64,000 nt of DNA from Leptospira dzoumogneensis. GTDB taxonomy: Bacteria > Spirochaetota > Leptospiria > Leptospirales > Leptospiraceae. Below, in pieces: positions 18,401-27,176 of the stretch (its first letter is position 1; every line of letters starts with the position of its first letter). Both the position numbers and the translations under genes were made by a program. The DNA lies in assembly GCF_004770895.1 (NCBI RefSeq), contig NZ_RQHS01000019.1, positions 434,001 through 498,000 of the forward strand, in the 5' to 3' direction. The notes below the pieces were generated by a model. It ran no database searches, was not told the origin of the DNA, and saw only the letters and a list, made by a program, of their open reading frames with translations.

Positions 18401-18624
18401 TGATAAGCGGCGATCGGATTGTACAAGAATGCTGCGAAAAAGTATCCGGAACAGAAGAAGGAGAAAAACAGAGCACCTAATGCAAGATGCATTGTGCTGG
18501 AGGATTTTTCTTTTAAGAAAAGAAAGAATAAGGAAGTGCATAGAAACGCTAGGATCGATAGCAAACTTCCGAAAGAATAATAGTTCAGCAGAACATCGTT
18601 TTGTAAGATTGAAGAAATTTCCAT
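15430..18624 (-). CDS. Membrane receptor with SpoIIE/PP2C phosphatase and TPR domains (paralogue 1)
   Basis: A 1064-aa sensory Ser/Thr phosphatase. Layout: about seven transmembrane helices in residues 12-240, an eighth near 245-268, an extracytoplasmic region of about 250 residues, a further helix near 522-545, a HAMP domain, a coiled coil, a SpoIIE-type PP2C domain (about 660-890) and C-terminal TPRs. The metal-binding aspartates of the phosphatase are kept (LGGDL, MNGDAMGKS, GSDGKDD, LTDDLSLL). Such proteins usually dephosphorylate an anti-sigma antagonist in a partner switch; no such partner is nearby. It is closely similar, end to end, to the gene at 19732. Confidence 0.88.
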   Translation of the reverse strand: MEISSILQNDVLLNYYSFGSLLSILAFLCTSLFFLFLKEKSSSTMHLALGALFFSFFCSGYFFAAFLYNPIAAYHRWLTVGFILPALIHLGQFLARYPGHANPKMNRNLTIGMYSVAAIGISYFYYITLSSPRKYHFTAHHWDFNAEKASSIIAVLIGLFVLISFLILPIYRMTKTKGRVRFAIGGFMAALLAGGVVPALTNILSRDGWIERSTYLTSIVLLMTLGIFLILVIFLNFSEEKTTFMVKIVGITFVTLMLIMQALVFISNQDKEAEYDTKSIVNMSRALEGGKQIPEMLYIVQWEGGSKNVDYSRYDNQYDLRLPQLEIDFKNTIIFEHMKLLAEENFRNSVKKTLKDTHEYFSGYRASILKFLDDNPNLEGKELKTKLFDHLITLNTAVFVTSNKLDYIFPKEFCVDGRNYLKGVGNKGVIPFKEHLLQKWKEKDGTCTFNEKDLLIGHLKAEVLLYFRPFQPALYRHYRKSLDEHQHFVTYIHYDVKKDVVSEVGYSYRKYREFMHPTAAKQTLILGLVLVVVFFVFPLFFRQSLVTPLNRLLSGVEKVNLGALDVEVKVDLKDEIGFLSDSFNSMVTSIRKARGELQDYAEHLATKVRERTRELSEKIEELQRLKVQQDGDYFLTSLLAKPLFYNANKSPKVSTDFILRQKKQFEFKGKRADLGGDLCVTGNLRLGKENDYKRYTFAMNGDAMGKSMQGAGGSLVMGVVVNSILARSAANDRVLDTTPSEFLTEIYKEMQSVFKSFNGSMVISGTFIVIEDDTGKFWYFNAEHPFSVMYRDGRAGFLETGLTLRKIGLDSEYEFKVHSGRLEPGDVLIVGSDGKDDLDLTPEKEVRTINEDEMLFLQMVEKGQGDLERIEEEVLKVGELTDDLSLLRIEYSPVASPETNGKEDEISDPFDWKFIYKKAKEDYMGGRLSEALGALEGLYKSDPQNTKVTKLLGLLSFKGKNYGKAVEVLNKYLGSDPDLVEYWYYLSLANRRIGRMDEAILAAKRMEELQPDNSMNLINLSDLYRQTEQFELALEYARLALEKDPEDENAQKLVRLIERDRRTS

Positions 18625-18778
18625 GTAAACAAAAGGGAATCGAATTCGATACTTATAACCCAGCTATCGGCCGGGTTCCAAGAACTTGGCCCCTGGGACA
18701 GGTTCTTATAAATGGATTATATTAAAGCCTGAACCGATCAGATCAAATCAAAAAAGAATCTTTTAGAATTCACTATTT

Positions 18779-18806
18779 TGTATAACGAATGCAATATAAA
18801 AATCAA
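18779..18806 (-). promoter_or_regulatory. Candidate promoter of SpoIIE receptor paralogue 1
   Basis: On the minus strand TTGATT (18806-18801), a 16-base spacer and TATACA (18784-18779) lie about 155 bases upstream of the start. The leader between them contains the palindrome CCAAGAACTTGG (18678-18689) and could fold. Confidence 0.45.
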
Positions 18807-18808
18807 GC

Positions 18809-19735
18809 TTAAAGCTTTTCTATGTCTTGGATTTTCATAAAAGAGTTGGGAGGATAAACACTGTACGGCCCGGCTTCCACCCAACCTTCTAAGATCTTAT
18901 TCCAATCTTTTCTCTGGATCTTATTCAAGATCTTAAAAACTAATTCGGTGTTCAGTACTTCGGAAGAAGCCACCTGTTTCAAAAAGGTTTTATAACCTTC
19001 GTAACCCAGTTCTTTGTGGATAATAAATTGAGTGCGAATCGACTTAGAATAGAACCAAGGCCCCAAATTAGGATTAGAAAGATGAAAATCCTTGGAAAGA
19101 GGAGGATCGTTTTTAGGGATTGCCTCGTTCAGGCTCCATTCTTCAGTTACCGATTGGAGCTCATCCGAATCCAGTTTTAGATAACCTCTTTTGGACAAAA
19201 GGTAAGGCAGATAAGAAACAATCCCTTCGCTTAACCAAGAAGGTTCCGTGAAATAATAATGCCCCAGTTCATGTAATAACAAGGCAGGATAACCTGGAGG
19301 AACAAGGCCCAGTTCCATAAAAATACCTAGTTCCTTACCCAATTCGCCGGATACATTATTGTATCCTCCCACCCTTGTCCCATTCAGGAAGACTGTATCT
19401 TTTAAGACCAATCGTATCTTATCTTTTTCAGAAGAAGGAAGAGTTTTAAATATGGGAGAAGAAGCCTGATGAAATGGGATCCCCAAATAAGACTCATAGG
19501 CATCTAGGATCTTTTTCGTTTTCTCGAAAGCGTACTTGTCCCATTCTTTCAGTTCGGTTTCGTTTCGAACTGTTAATTTCACTTCTCCTCCTTTTAATCT
19601 AAAGGAGAAGTTGGACTCGTTTGTTTTAGGGGACTTCTTATTTTGAGAAAGAATGGGAAAAACAGAAAGTAAGAATGCGGAAAGTATTCCTATCCGCATC
19701 CATAAAGAGAACTTAGAGAAAGAATCGTTTATCAA
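18809..19735 (-). CDS. Exported gluzincin-like metallopeptidase
   Basis: A 308-aa protein with an N-terminal signal peptide or anchor (hydrophobic residues 13-30, possible cleavage after ILS-QN). Zinc-peptidase motif HELGH is at 155-159, and WLSEG supplies the likely third ligand Glu170, the peptidase-MA/gluzincin arrangement HExxH-x(10)-E. Probable zinc protease of the periplasm; substrate unknown. The start TTG at 19735 overlaps the TGA of the upstream SpoIIE receptor as TTGA; ATG at 19699 is an alternative without a ribosome-binding site. It sits between two paralogous receptors. Confidence 0.75.
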   Translation of the reverse strand: MINDSFSKFSLWMRIGILSAFLLSVFPILSQNKKSPKTNESNFSFRLKGGEVKLTVRNETELKEWDKYAFEKTKKILDAYESYLGIPFHQASSPIFKTLPSSEKDKIRLVLKDTVFLNGTRVGGYNNVSGELGKELGIFMELGLVPPGYPALLLHELGHYYFTEPSWLSEGIVSYLPYLLSKRGYLKLDSDELQSVTEEWSLNEAIPKNDPPLSKDFHLSNPNLGPWFYSKSIRTQFIIHKELGYEGYKTFLKQVASSEVLNTELVFKILNKIQRKDWNKILEGWVEAGPYSVYPPNSFMKIQDIEKL

Positions 19736-22700
19736 CGATCTCTCTCTATCAAACGGATCAGTTTATGAGCGTTTTCGTTCCCCGGTTCTTTTTGTAATAC
19801 TTTACGAGCATATTCTTCCGCTCTATCGTACATTTCCATCAAACGATAGATATCGGATAGATTGATCATATTGGAAATATTGTTTGGATCGATCTCTAAA
19901 AGTTTCAAACTCGCAGTCAAAGCCTGGTCATACTTGCCCATCTTCTTGTTCGCGATGGAAAGATAGAACCAATACTCATGAAGATCCGGATCCGTTCCAA
20001 GATAGTTGTTCAGGACTTCTACTGCAGTATTATAATCTTTGCCCTTAAAGCTTAGAAGTCCCAAAAGTTTGTTCAACCTTTGGTTAGCGCTATCATGCAT
20101 ATAACCTGTTTTCAGAAGTTCTAATGCTTCGTCCAAACGTCCGGTTTTGTACATCTTCTTAGCGTCTTCATAAACGGAATCCGTATTTAATGCTTTGTCG
20201 ATATGATCGGAAGATTCGAAAATTTCTTCGATCTCATCGCTTTTAGGTTCTCCTTGGAACTCTATCTTGAGAAGAGAAAGGTCATCCGTGAGTTCTCCGG
20301 TTTTACGGATCTCGGTCTCTATATCTTCCAGATTTGCCTTTGCCGTCTCTACATGTCGGAGAAACAACATCTCGTCTTCGTTGATAGTGCGGATGGTTTC
20401 CTCAGGGGTTAAATCTACATCGTCTCTACCGTCAGAACCAAGGATGATAATATCACCTTTTTTGAGTTGGAAACTTCGGACCTTAAATTCGAATTCCGAA
20501 TCCAGACCTAATTTTCTAAGAGTCAGTCCGTCTTCTATAAAACTTGCCTTTCCATCCCTATACAGAACTGAATAAGGGTGTTCCGCGTTGAAATACCAAC
20601 ATTTTCCGGTTTCGTCTTCAATCAGATAAAGGGAAGCAGAGATAACCATCGAGCCGTTGAATGATTTGAAAACCGCATGGATCTCGTCGTAAATTTCAGT
20701 TAACCACTGCTCAGGAGTTGCATCCAAGATCCTGTTATTTGCAGCAGAACGAGCAAGAATCGAGTTCATAACAACTCCCATTACCAACGCTCCACCGGCA
20801 CCCTGCATGGATTTACCCATTGCGTCACCGTTCATGGAAACCGTATAACGTTTGAATGAATCAGGACGTCCTAGTCTTAGATTTCCGGTTACACAAATGT
20901 CCCCGCCCAGATCGGAATGTTTCCCTCTGAACTCGAACTGTTTCTTTTGGCGAATGATAAAATCGGTAGAAACTAATTTGGATTTGTTCGCGTTATAAAA
21001 AAGCGGCTTCGCTAATAAGGAAGTTAAGAAGTAGTCACCATCCTGCTGTACTTTAAGGCGTTGGACTTCTTCCATCTTCTCCTGGACCTCTCTAGTTCTT
21101 TCACGAACTTTTTCTTCCAGGTTTTCCGCGTAATCTTGCAGTTCTCTTCTGGCTTGTTTGATAGAAGCCACCATCGCGTTGAATGAGTCCGCTAAGAATC
21201 CGATCTCATCTCGGACCTTGACTGGAACCACTACGTCTAGATCTCCCTTATTTACCTTTTCCACACCGGAAAGAAGGCTATTCAAGGGATCCACTAAGCT
21301 GTTTTTGAAGAAGAGTGGAAATAAAGCTAGAACGATAAAGATCACCGCGAGCAGGATCCCGGTCTGTTTCACTGCAGTCGGGTGCATGAATTCTCTATAC
21401 AATCTATAAGAGAATCCGACCTCGCTCATCTGCTGTTTTTCAGGTTGGAATTTCATAAAGGCAACGTAATGCCCCGTTCCATCCTGACTTCTTCTGTAGT
21501 GGCGGGTCTCGCTCGGTTTAAAATATCTGAAATATCTTAGAACTTCGGAACGAAGTTGAGATTGGCTTAAGTCCTTTCCATCCCAAAGACAGTCTTCCGA
21601 CCAATGGGAGAAAATTTCTTCCTTAAAGCCGAACTCGGAATCTCCTAAAGCATTTACGAAGTCTCTTCCCTTCTTACAGAAAGATCCTCCTACGATCGCT
21701 TCGAGTCTGTTCGTAGCAACGAAAGCACGTTTGTTCCATTGTTCCGCACTTTCTAAGATCAGTTTCTTAAGTTCCGCATCGGAGAGATCTTTTTTATCAT
21801 CCAATAATTTTTGAATAAAACGTTTATAACCGCCGAAGTAGGTGTGAGTTCGATCCAGGAGAGAACTTAAGGATTTTCTAAATCCTTCTTCTTTTAGATT
21901 GCGGATCTCTTCGTAAGTGGTGACGTTCTGTAAGTCTGCCTCTATCTCTTTGAGATTTAATTCTTTGTTAGGATCATACTCCGAAGAATTCAAACTTTCC
22001 TTGGAATCATCCCAATGGAAGGCATACTCTATATCTCCCGATTTGACACCATTCTCCAAAGCCCTTTCGATATTCACCATACGTAAGCTATCGTATTCTG
22101 CGTCTTTTTCCTGGCTGGAGATATAAACAAGAGCCTGCATGATCAAACAGATCGTGAAAAGTGTGATCCCCACGATCTTAACCATGAAGGTAGTACGTTC
22201 CGCACTATTATTGATAAACGCGATGACTAAGAATGAGAACGCAGTTAAGAATAAAATTACGTTCGAGGTCATGTAGGTAGAACGTTCCATCACCCCGTCT
22301 CGGCTGAGAATGTTTGAGATATTCGGATAAATTGCCGCGATCAAAAATCCGATATTGAACATGAGAAGAGCGATCCTTCTCTTGTCTTTGGTAATCATCA
22401 CTCTCCATGCAGGGACAACGATAAAACCTACGATGGAGAATATTCCGATCACTAACGCAAGATAACGGCTGGCATCAAACGCATTGAAGTCCCAGTGATG
22501 AGCGGTGAAGTGATAGATCTTCTCCGATATATATGTAAAATATACGAAAAAGGTTACGGTGATTGCAGCAACTGAATGTTCTGTGATCAAAACCCATTTA
22601 GCAATTCGTTGGTTGCTATTCCCAGGAAACCTAAGTAAGAACTGAGTGAAATGAGTAAGAGCAAAAAGAATAAACCCACCGGTCATCCAACGGTGATAAG

Positions 22701-22917
22701 CAGCAATCGGATGATATAAGAAGGCGGCTAAGAAATATCCTGTCTCGAATATTCCTAATAGCATAAAGCCAATCCCAAGATGAGTGGTAGCTATGGTCCT
22801 ATTCTTTAAGGTAAGAAAGAAAATCCCGAGGAATATGGTGGTCAAAGTGACCAATAAACTTCCAAACGAATAATAATTAAAAAGGACCAGGTCCCAAGAA
22901 ATCGGATTTAACCCCAT
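19732..22917 (-). CDS. Membrane receptor with SpoIIE/PP2C phosphatase and TPR domains (paralogue 2)
   Basis: Same architecture as the protein at 15430: seven-helix N-terminal membrane domain, extra helix, extracytoplasmic sensor, helix, HAMP, coiled coil, PP2C/SpoIIE domain and TPRs. Catalytic aspartate motifs are retained (LGGDI, MNGDAMGKS, GSDGRDD, LTDDLSLL). I choose ATG at 22917 (1061 aa) because it puts 12 residues before the shared NYYSFGSLL, as in the paralogue; the TTG at 22950 would add 11. The extracytoplasmic parts diverge more than the phosphatase parts, suggesting different signals. The stop overlaps the start of the peptidase gene. Confidence 0.88.
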   Translation of the reverse strand: MGLNPISWDLVLFNYYSFGSLLVTLTTIFLGIFFLTLKNRTIATTHLGIGFMLLGIFETGYFLAAFLYHPIAAYHRWMTGGFILFALTHFTQFLLRFPGNSNQRIAKWVLITEHSVAAITVTFFVYFTYISEKIYHFTAHHWDFNAFDASRYLALVIGIFSIVGFIVVPAWRVMITKDKRRIALLMFNIGFLIAAIYPNISNILSRDGVMERSTYMTSNVILFLTAFSFLVIAFINNSAERTTFMVKIVGITLFTICLIMQALVYISSQEKDAEYDSLRMVNIERALENGVKSGDIEYAFHWDDSKESLNSSEYDPNKELNLKEIEADLQNVTTYEEIRNLKEEGFRKSLSSLLDRTHTYFGGYKRFIQKLLDDKKDLSDAELKKLILESAEQWNKRAFVATNRLEAIVGGSFCKKGRDFVNALGDSEFGFKEEIFSHWSEDCLWDGKDLSQSQLRSEVLRYFRYFKPSETRHYRRSQDGTGHYVAFMKFQPEKQQMSEVGFSYRLYREFMHPTAVKQTGILLAVIFIVLALFPLFFKNSLVDPLNSLLSGVEKVNKGDLDVVVPVKVRDEIGFLADSFNAMVASIKQARRELQDYAENLEEKVRERTREVQEKMEEVQRLKVQQDGDYFLTSLLAKPLFYNANKSKLVSTDFIIRQKKQFEFRGKHSDLGGDICVTGNLRLGRPDSFKRYTVSMNGDAMGKSMQGAGGALVMGVVMNSILARSAANNRILDATPEQWLTEIYDEIHAVFKSFNGSMVISASLYLIEDETGKCWYFNAEHPYSVLYRDGKASFIEDGLTLRKLGLDSEFEFKVRSFQLKKGDIIILGSDGRDDVDLTPEETIRTINEDEMLFLRHVETAKANLEDIETEIRKTGELTDDLSLLKIEFQGEPKSDEIEEIFESSDHIDKALNTDSVYEDAKKMYKTGRLDEALELLKTGYMHDSANQRLNKLLGLLSFKGKDYNTAVEVLNNYLGTDPDLHEYWFYLSIANKKMGKYDQALTASLKLLEIDPNNISNMINLSDIYRLMEMYDRAEEYARKVLQKEPGNENAHKLIRLIERDR

Positions 22918-23105
22918 AAACTCCTGCAAGCAATTCCGGATGCCGGACAATCGAAACTGACTTCAAACCGAATCTTTTATTTTTAGTTTACCGGTTCCGG
23001 AATACATCTTCAGAACTGGTAAAAAATCGGCTAAAGCCTTCACTATCATTTTGAAAAGGGAAAAATCAATAGAAAAATAAGAATGCGACTCCTATTCTGT
23101 CGAGT

Positions 23106-24416
23106 ATGTCCGCCGACTCGAACCGAAACCTTCCGAATGTTATTAGATTTCTTCCTTTAGAGAAACTCTGGTTCAAAGTTTTGTTAGGTTTGGTATCCGG
23201 ACTTTTAGCAGGTCTATATCTAAGTCCTGAAAATTCGTTGTTGCCCCAAGAAATTTCCAAACCCGTCATTTCTTGGTTAGGGCTTCCAGGTCATTTTTTC
23301 CTGATCTTATTGCAGATCATCATGATCCCTTTGGTGTTTTGTTCCATCGTCCTAGGAATACATGCCGGGGAAACTCTAGAAAATCTGAAAAGTTTCGGAT
23401 TAAAAGCATTCTTATACTTCGTATTTACCACAATATTAGCCGTATCTATCGGAATGATCTTAGCAAGTACTATTAAGCCGGGAAGTTTTGTAGATCCTGC
23501 CGGGATCCCAAGAGTGCAGGTTCCGAACAAAGTATCCGAATCCTCGGGTACTGTCTCCGTGGAAAAGGTCCCTGAATTAATACTTTCAGTTCTTCCTAGA
23601 AACCCATTCCAAACTTTTGCGAACGGGGATATGTTAGGAGTAGTTTTACTCGCCCTATTGGTCGGGATCGCTATTCTTTCTATAGAACAACAAAGTGCGG
23701 CCTATGTTCTTCCCGTATTCCAGGCAATCTTCAAGACAAGTATGATATTTGTACAATGGGCAATGAAGATCGCACCTTTTGCAGTCTTCGGGCTTATCGC
23801 GCAGATCACCGCAAAGATAGGACTCAAGGTTTTATTAAGTCTTGGAGTTTATTTTCTCACAGTACTAGGCGGCTTGGTCCTAGTGCTGGTCATGTATTCG
23901 ATCATATTCATACTTGTCACAAAAAAGAGCCCTATTTGGTTTTTTAAACAAGCGGGAGAAGTGCAGCTTCTCGCATTCTCCACTTCCAGTTCGGCCGCAG
24001 TTCTTCCTTTTTCTTTAAAAACAGGAATAGAGAAGATGGGAATCTCCCGAAAAATTGCAGAGTTCATTCTTCCTTTAGGAGCCACGGTGAATATGGACGG
24101 GACCGCACTTTACCAAGCGGTTGCCACAGTATTCTTGGCTCAAGTATATGGAATAGAATTAACTGCCGCCAATCTTGCATTTGTGCTGATTGCAACTGTG
24201 GTAGCTTCTATCGGAACTCCAAGTACTCCAGGACTTGGGATCGTGATACTTGCATCTATTCTAGCCGGCGTAGGAGTTCCCACAGAAGGGATCGGGATCA
24301 TCTTAGGAGTAGACCGTATTTTGGATATGTGCAGGACCACTGTGAATATCACTGGAGACTTGGTTGCTTGTAATGTTTTCCAAAGTATAGAAGATAAGAA
24401 ACGACTGAGCACCTGA
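23106..24416 (+). CDS. Dicarboxylate/amino acid:cation symporter (DAACS family)
   Basis: A 436-aa inner-membrane transporter. Eight helices plus two re-entrant loops are expected; the serine-rich HP1 loop appears as AFSTSSSAAVLPF and the TM7 cation motif as NMDGTALYQ, both signatures of the GltP/DctA/SstT family. HP2 appears as SIGTPSTPGLGIVIL, and the helix-8 region has DRILDMCRTTVNITGD. Glutamate, aspartate or dicarboxylate uptake coupled to sodium or protons is likely. Divergent from the SpoIIE receptor and followed after 8 bases by a MATE transporter. Confidence 0.93.
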   Translation: MSADSNRNLPNVIRFLPLEKLWFKVLLGLVSGLLAGLYLSPENSLLPQEISKPVISWLGLPGHFFLILLQIIMIPLVFCSIVLGIHAGETLENLKSFGLKAFLYFVFTTILAVSIGMILASTIKPGSFVDPAGIPRVQVPNKVSESSGTVSVEKVPELILSVLPRNPFQTFANGDMLGVVLLALLVGIAILSIEQQSAAYVLPVFQAIFKTSMIFVQWAMKIAPFAVFGLIAQITAKIGLKVLLSLGVYFLTVLGGLVLVLVMYSIIFILVTKKSPIWFFKQAGEVQLLAFSTSSSAAVLPFSLKTGIEKMGISRKIAEFILPLGATVNMDGTALYQAVATVFLAQVYGIELTAANLAFVLIATVVASIGTPSTPGLGIVILASILAGVGVPTEGIGIILGVDRILDMCRTTVNITGDLVACNVFQSIEDKKRLST

Positions 24417-24424
24417 GTCTTCTC

Positions 24425-25738
24425 TTGGAAAAAAAATTTCTCACTCTTACATTCTTCAATATAATCGCGAACTTAACTGTTCCACTTACAAGCTTTGCAG
24501 ATGTTGCTGTCCTTGGTCAGTTGGAATCCCATACGTACGTTGCGGGAGTCGCTCTATCCAATGTCCTGTTCGATTATTTGTTTTGGGGATTTTCATTTTT
24601 AAGAATGAGCACAACAGGTCTTACTGCGCAGGCAGAAGGAAATGAAGACAATAAAGGATCCTTTCAGATATTATTAAGATCTTTACTGCTCGGTCTCGTG
24701 ATCGGAGTTCTTATCTTACTCTCAAATTCTTATTTGGAAGAATTCGGATTTTCAATATTAGAAGGGGAGAAGGAAGTAAAATCCGCCGGAGGAGAATATT
24801 TCAAATCCAGGATCATCAGCGCGCCTGCAACACTTTGTAATTTTGTGCTCACCGGTTGGTTTTTAGGAAGGTCCAAAAGTGCAACTGTCTTAGTGGCAAC
24901 CGTCATTGCGAACGTCGTCAATATAGGATTGAATATTTGGTTCATTCTATTTTTAGATTGGAAAGCTTACGGAGCAGGGATCGCAACTTCTATCAGCCAA
25001 TATTTGATGTGCGCATTCTTCCTGGTTTTATTATTCAAGGAGAAGGACCGTTTCTTACAAGTTTATCATGAAATCAGGATCTTTTCTCTGAAAGGATATA
25101 CCTTCTTACTTTCTTTAAATTCGGATATAATGATCCGGACTCTGTTACTCATCACAACATTCAGTTTGTTTAGGAATTACAGCTCCGGTTTAGGATCGGA
25201 AACCTTGGCTGCAAACGCGATCCTTCATCAATTGATATTGATCGGAGCTTTTTGGATAGATGGTGCAGCAATCGCAATGGAAACAGTTGCAGGAAATCTA
25301 AAAGGAAATAATAACTCGGAAGGCCTTAGAAAGATCCTAAAAATGGCGATTGTTTCCGGCTTCGGGATTTCCTTACTTTTTTGTATCTTGATCCTTCTTC
25401 CTGCCGGATCCTTATTCGAATTATTCAGCAAATCCAAACCGGTCGTAACTATTGCGAAAGAATACGGTTATTGGATCGCACCGGTCCTACTCTTCGGATC
25501 TTTTGCATTCATATTCGATGGTTTTTTCTTAGGAATTTCAGAAGGTAAAATCCTGCGAAATTCAATGATCGTAAGTTCCATACTGTTTTTCTTTCCCATC
25601 GCTTATTGGGGAAAGATCCAAAATAATAATCATATACTTTGGCTTTCACTCTCTTCCTATATGTTAGGAAGAGCGATCACACTCGGGATAGTCGCTTATA
25701 AAAGATATTTTGTAAGCCGACAAGGATCCTTCAGTTAG
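24425..25738 (+). CDS. MATE family efflux transporter
   Basis: A 437-aa membrane protein with about 12 helices. The first helix includes ANLTVPLTSFADVAVLGQL, the recognisable MATE start with its conserved LT and D, and the helix-7/8 region repeats it with the second half. MATE proteins export cationic compounds in exchange for sodium or protons; the nearest bacterial group is the DinF type. TTG at 24425 is the start, 8 bases after the symporter stop. The tail overlaps the convergent minus-strand gene by 8 bases. Confidence 0.9.
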   Translation: MEKKFLTLTFFNIIANLTVPLTSFADVAVLGQLESHTYVAGVALSNVLFDYLFWGFSFLRMSTTGLTAQAEGNEDNKGSFQILLRSLLLGLVIGVLILLSNSYLEEFGFSILEGEKEVKSAGGEYFKSRIISAPATLCNFVLTGWFLGRSKSATVLVATVIANVVNIGLNIWFILFLDWKAYGAGIATSISQYLMCAFFLVLLFKEKDRFLQVYHEIRIFSLKGYTFLLSLNSDIMIRTLLLITTFSLFRNYSSGLGSETLAANAILHQLILIGAFWIDGAAIAMETVAGNLKGNNNSEGLRKILKMAIVSGFGISLLFCILILLPAGSLFELFSKSKPVVTIAKEYGYWIAPVLLFGSFAFIFDGFFLGISEGKILRNSMIVSSILFFFPIAYWGKIQNNNHILWLSLSSYMLGRAITLGIVAYKRYFVSRQGSFS

Positions 25739-27176
25739 AAGAAAGATCCGTACCTTTAGGAAGAAGAGTAACTTCTATCTCTGCAGGAAGCGGTTTCCAG
25801 ATTTCGGAATCCTTTGCCTTAAATAAAATAGGAGAAGGTAAAGCCGCCCAAGCTTCGCTGCGAAACAGATCCACCATATCTTCTCCCTTTTGGTAAGCAC
25901 GAGAAGATTCTATCTTCTCCGGTTTTACACTCGCCAGAGGTACCCAGCCAAAACTTGGAATATAAATATCCAAGGTATCTTTGAAAGAAGGATTTGAATT
26001 TCCGGAAAACACCAAACTTCTCACAGGACGAACAGGCAGACCTGAATCCAGTAGAGACTTTTTCAGACTGTCCCAATCGGAGCGGAATAATCTGGCGTCG
26101 AAAATTTTATCTAAGAAAAAATTCCCTGCCTTCTCCTTTACCGAAACCCTATTTTTGGTGAATGCTGCCAGGTCGGTGGGTATCTCTTCCTTCTTCTTTA
26201 AAAAATCATCTAGAACGTAATATCTGACGTTAGTCGTTCTGGCTTCAAAATGATATTCTAAGGTTTGGGAACCTTTAGGATCATCTATGCCTAACTTTTT
26301 AGAAAGAGCACGAACTCCCATCACCATATCCCCTTTAAATTTAGGGTCCTTGGTTTTTAGATTTCTTATCCTTTGGTGTTCCGTCGTAGGAGGTGGAAGA
26401 AGTCCCAAAACTCCACCGACTAAACTAGCCTCGTCCAAAGAATATTTGATCTTTACATTGATTAGATATGTAGCCTCTCCGGAAGCAAGGAATCGATCCG
26501 TTTCTACAAAGGAGATCTTTTTGACTTCCCTAGTAGTTCGATCTACAACATAGATCCTACTCCCAAGGATTGCAATACCACGAATGTCTTTAGAAGGAGA
26601 ACGGATCGAACCTGTGATCTTTCCGCTGGTAGGATCGTATCTATAAACATTTCCGTCGGAAGAATCTGTGATCCAAAGACTGTCTCTTGCAAAACAAATA
26701 TCTTTCGGTTCGGATCTATCCGTTAAGAATCCGCCGAAAAAACTTTGGGTCCCTTTATCATAAACGGAAACCTTTCCTGTATCCGAATCCAGAATATATA
26801 GATAATTTTGGAAGTTTGCGATACCGCCTATTTTGTCTATCGGAACCTGGATCCTTTCGGTAACTCCGCCTGTATTGGGCTCTACCTTTAGAACGACCCT
26901 TTTGCTAGCTACGAATAGTTTCCCTTCTCTCGGATCGAAATTTAAACCCGCGATGAAAGGAATTCCTAAATTGAAAGCTTCCTGCCTGCCGCTTGGATCC
27001 ACACGAATGATCGCTCTTCTTTTGCTGTCTGCAAACCAGAAATTTGTTCCATCGTAAGAAAGACCGTAAGGGCTTTCTGTCAATTGAATGTCTACATCAC
27101 CTTCTTCTTGTGAATGGATAGAAAGAGAGATGATTAGAAATAGCAGGATGAAAATTTGAAAGATCAGTTTTCTCAT
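25731..27176 (-). CDS. Secreted beta-propeller protein with degenerate transglutaminase-like domain
   Basis: A 481-aa exported protein. Signal peptide at residues 1-22 (cleavage near IHS-QE). Residues about 30-225 contain NHL/YncE-like blades (GLSYDGTNFWFADS, NYLYILDSDTGKVSVYD, SLWITDSSDGNVYRYDP). The C-terminal part contains GLPVRPVRSLVFSG and DIYIPSFGWVPLAS, which align by eye with the core of transglutaminase-like proteases, but the catalytic Cys and His positions are not filled, so the domain is probably inactive. The ATG overlaps the TGA of the site-2 protease gene by 4 bases. Function unknown; scaffold or receptor is a guess. Confidence 0.7.
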   Translation of the reverse strand: MRKLIFQIFILLFLIISLSIHSQEEGDVDIQLTESPYGLSYDGTNFWFADSKRRAIIRVDPSGRQEAFNLGIPFIAGLNFDPREGKLFVASKRVVLKVEPNTGGVTERIQVPIDKIGGIANFQNYLYILDSDTGKVSVYDKGTQSFFGGFLTDRSEPKDICFARDSLWITDSSDGNVYRYDPTSGKITGSIRSPSKDIRGIAILGSRIYVVDRTTREVKKISFVETDRFLASGEATYLINVKIKYSLDEASLVGGVLGLLPPPTTEHQRIRNLKTKDPKFKGDMVMGVRALSKKLGIDDPKGSQTLEYHFEARTTNVRYYVLDDFLKKKEEIPTDLAAFTKNRVSVKEKAGNFFLDKIFDARLFRSDWDSLKKSLLDSGLPVRPVRSLVFSGNSNPSFKDTLDIYIPSFGWVPLASVKPEKIESSRAYQKGEDMVDLFRSEAWAALPSPILFKAKDSEIWKPLPAEIEVTLLPKGTDLSSN

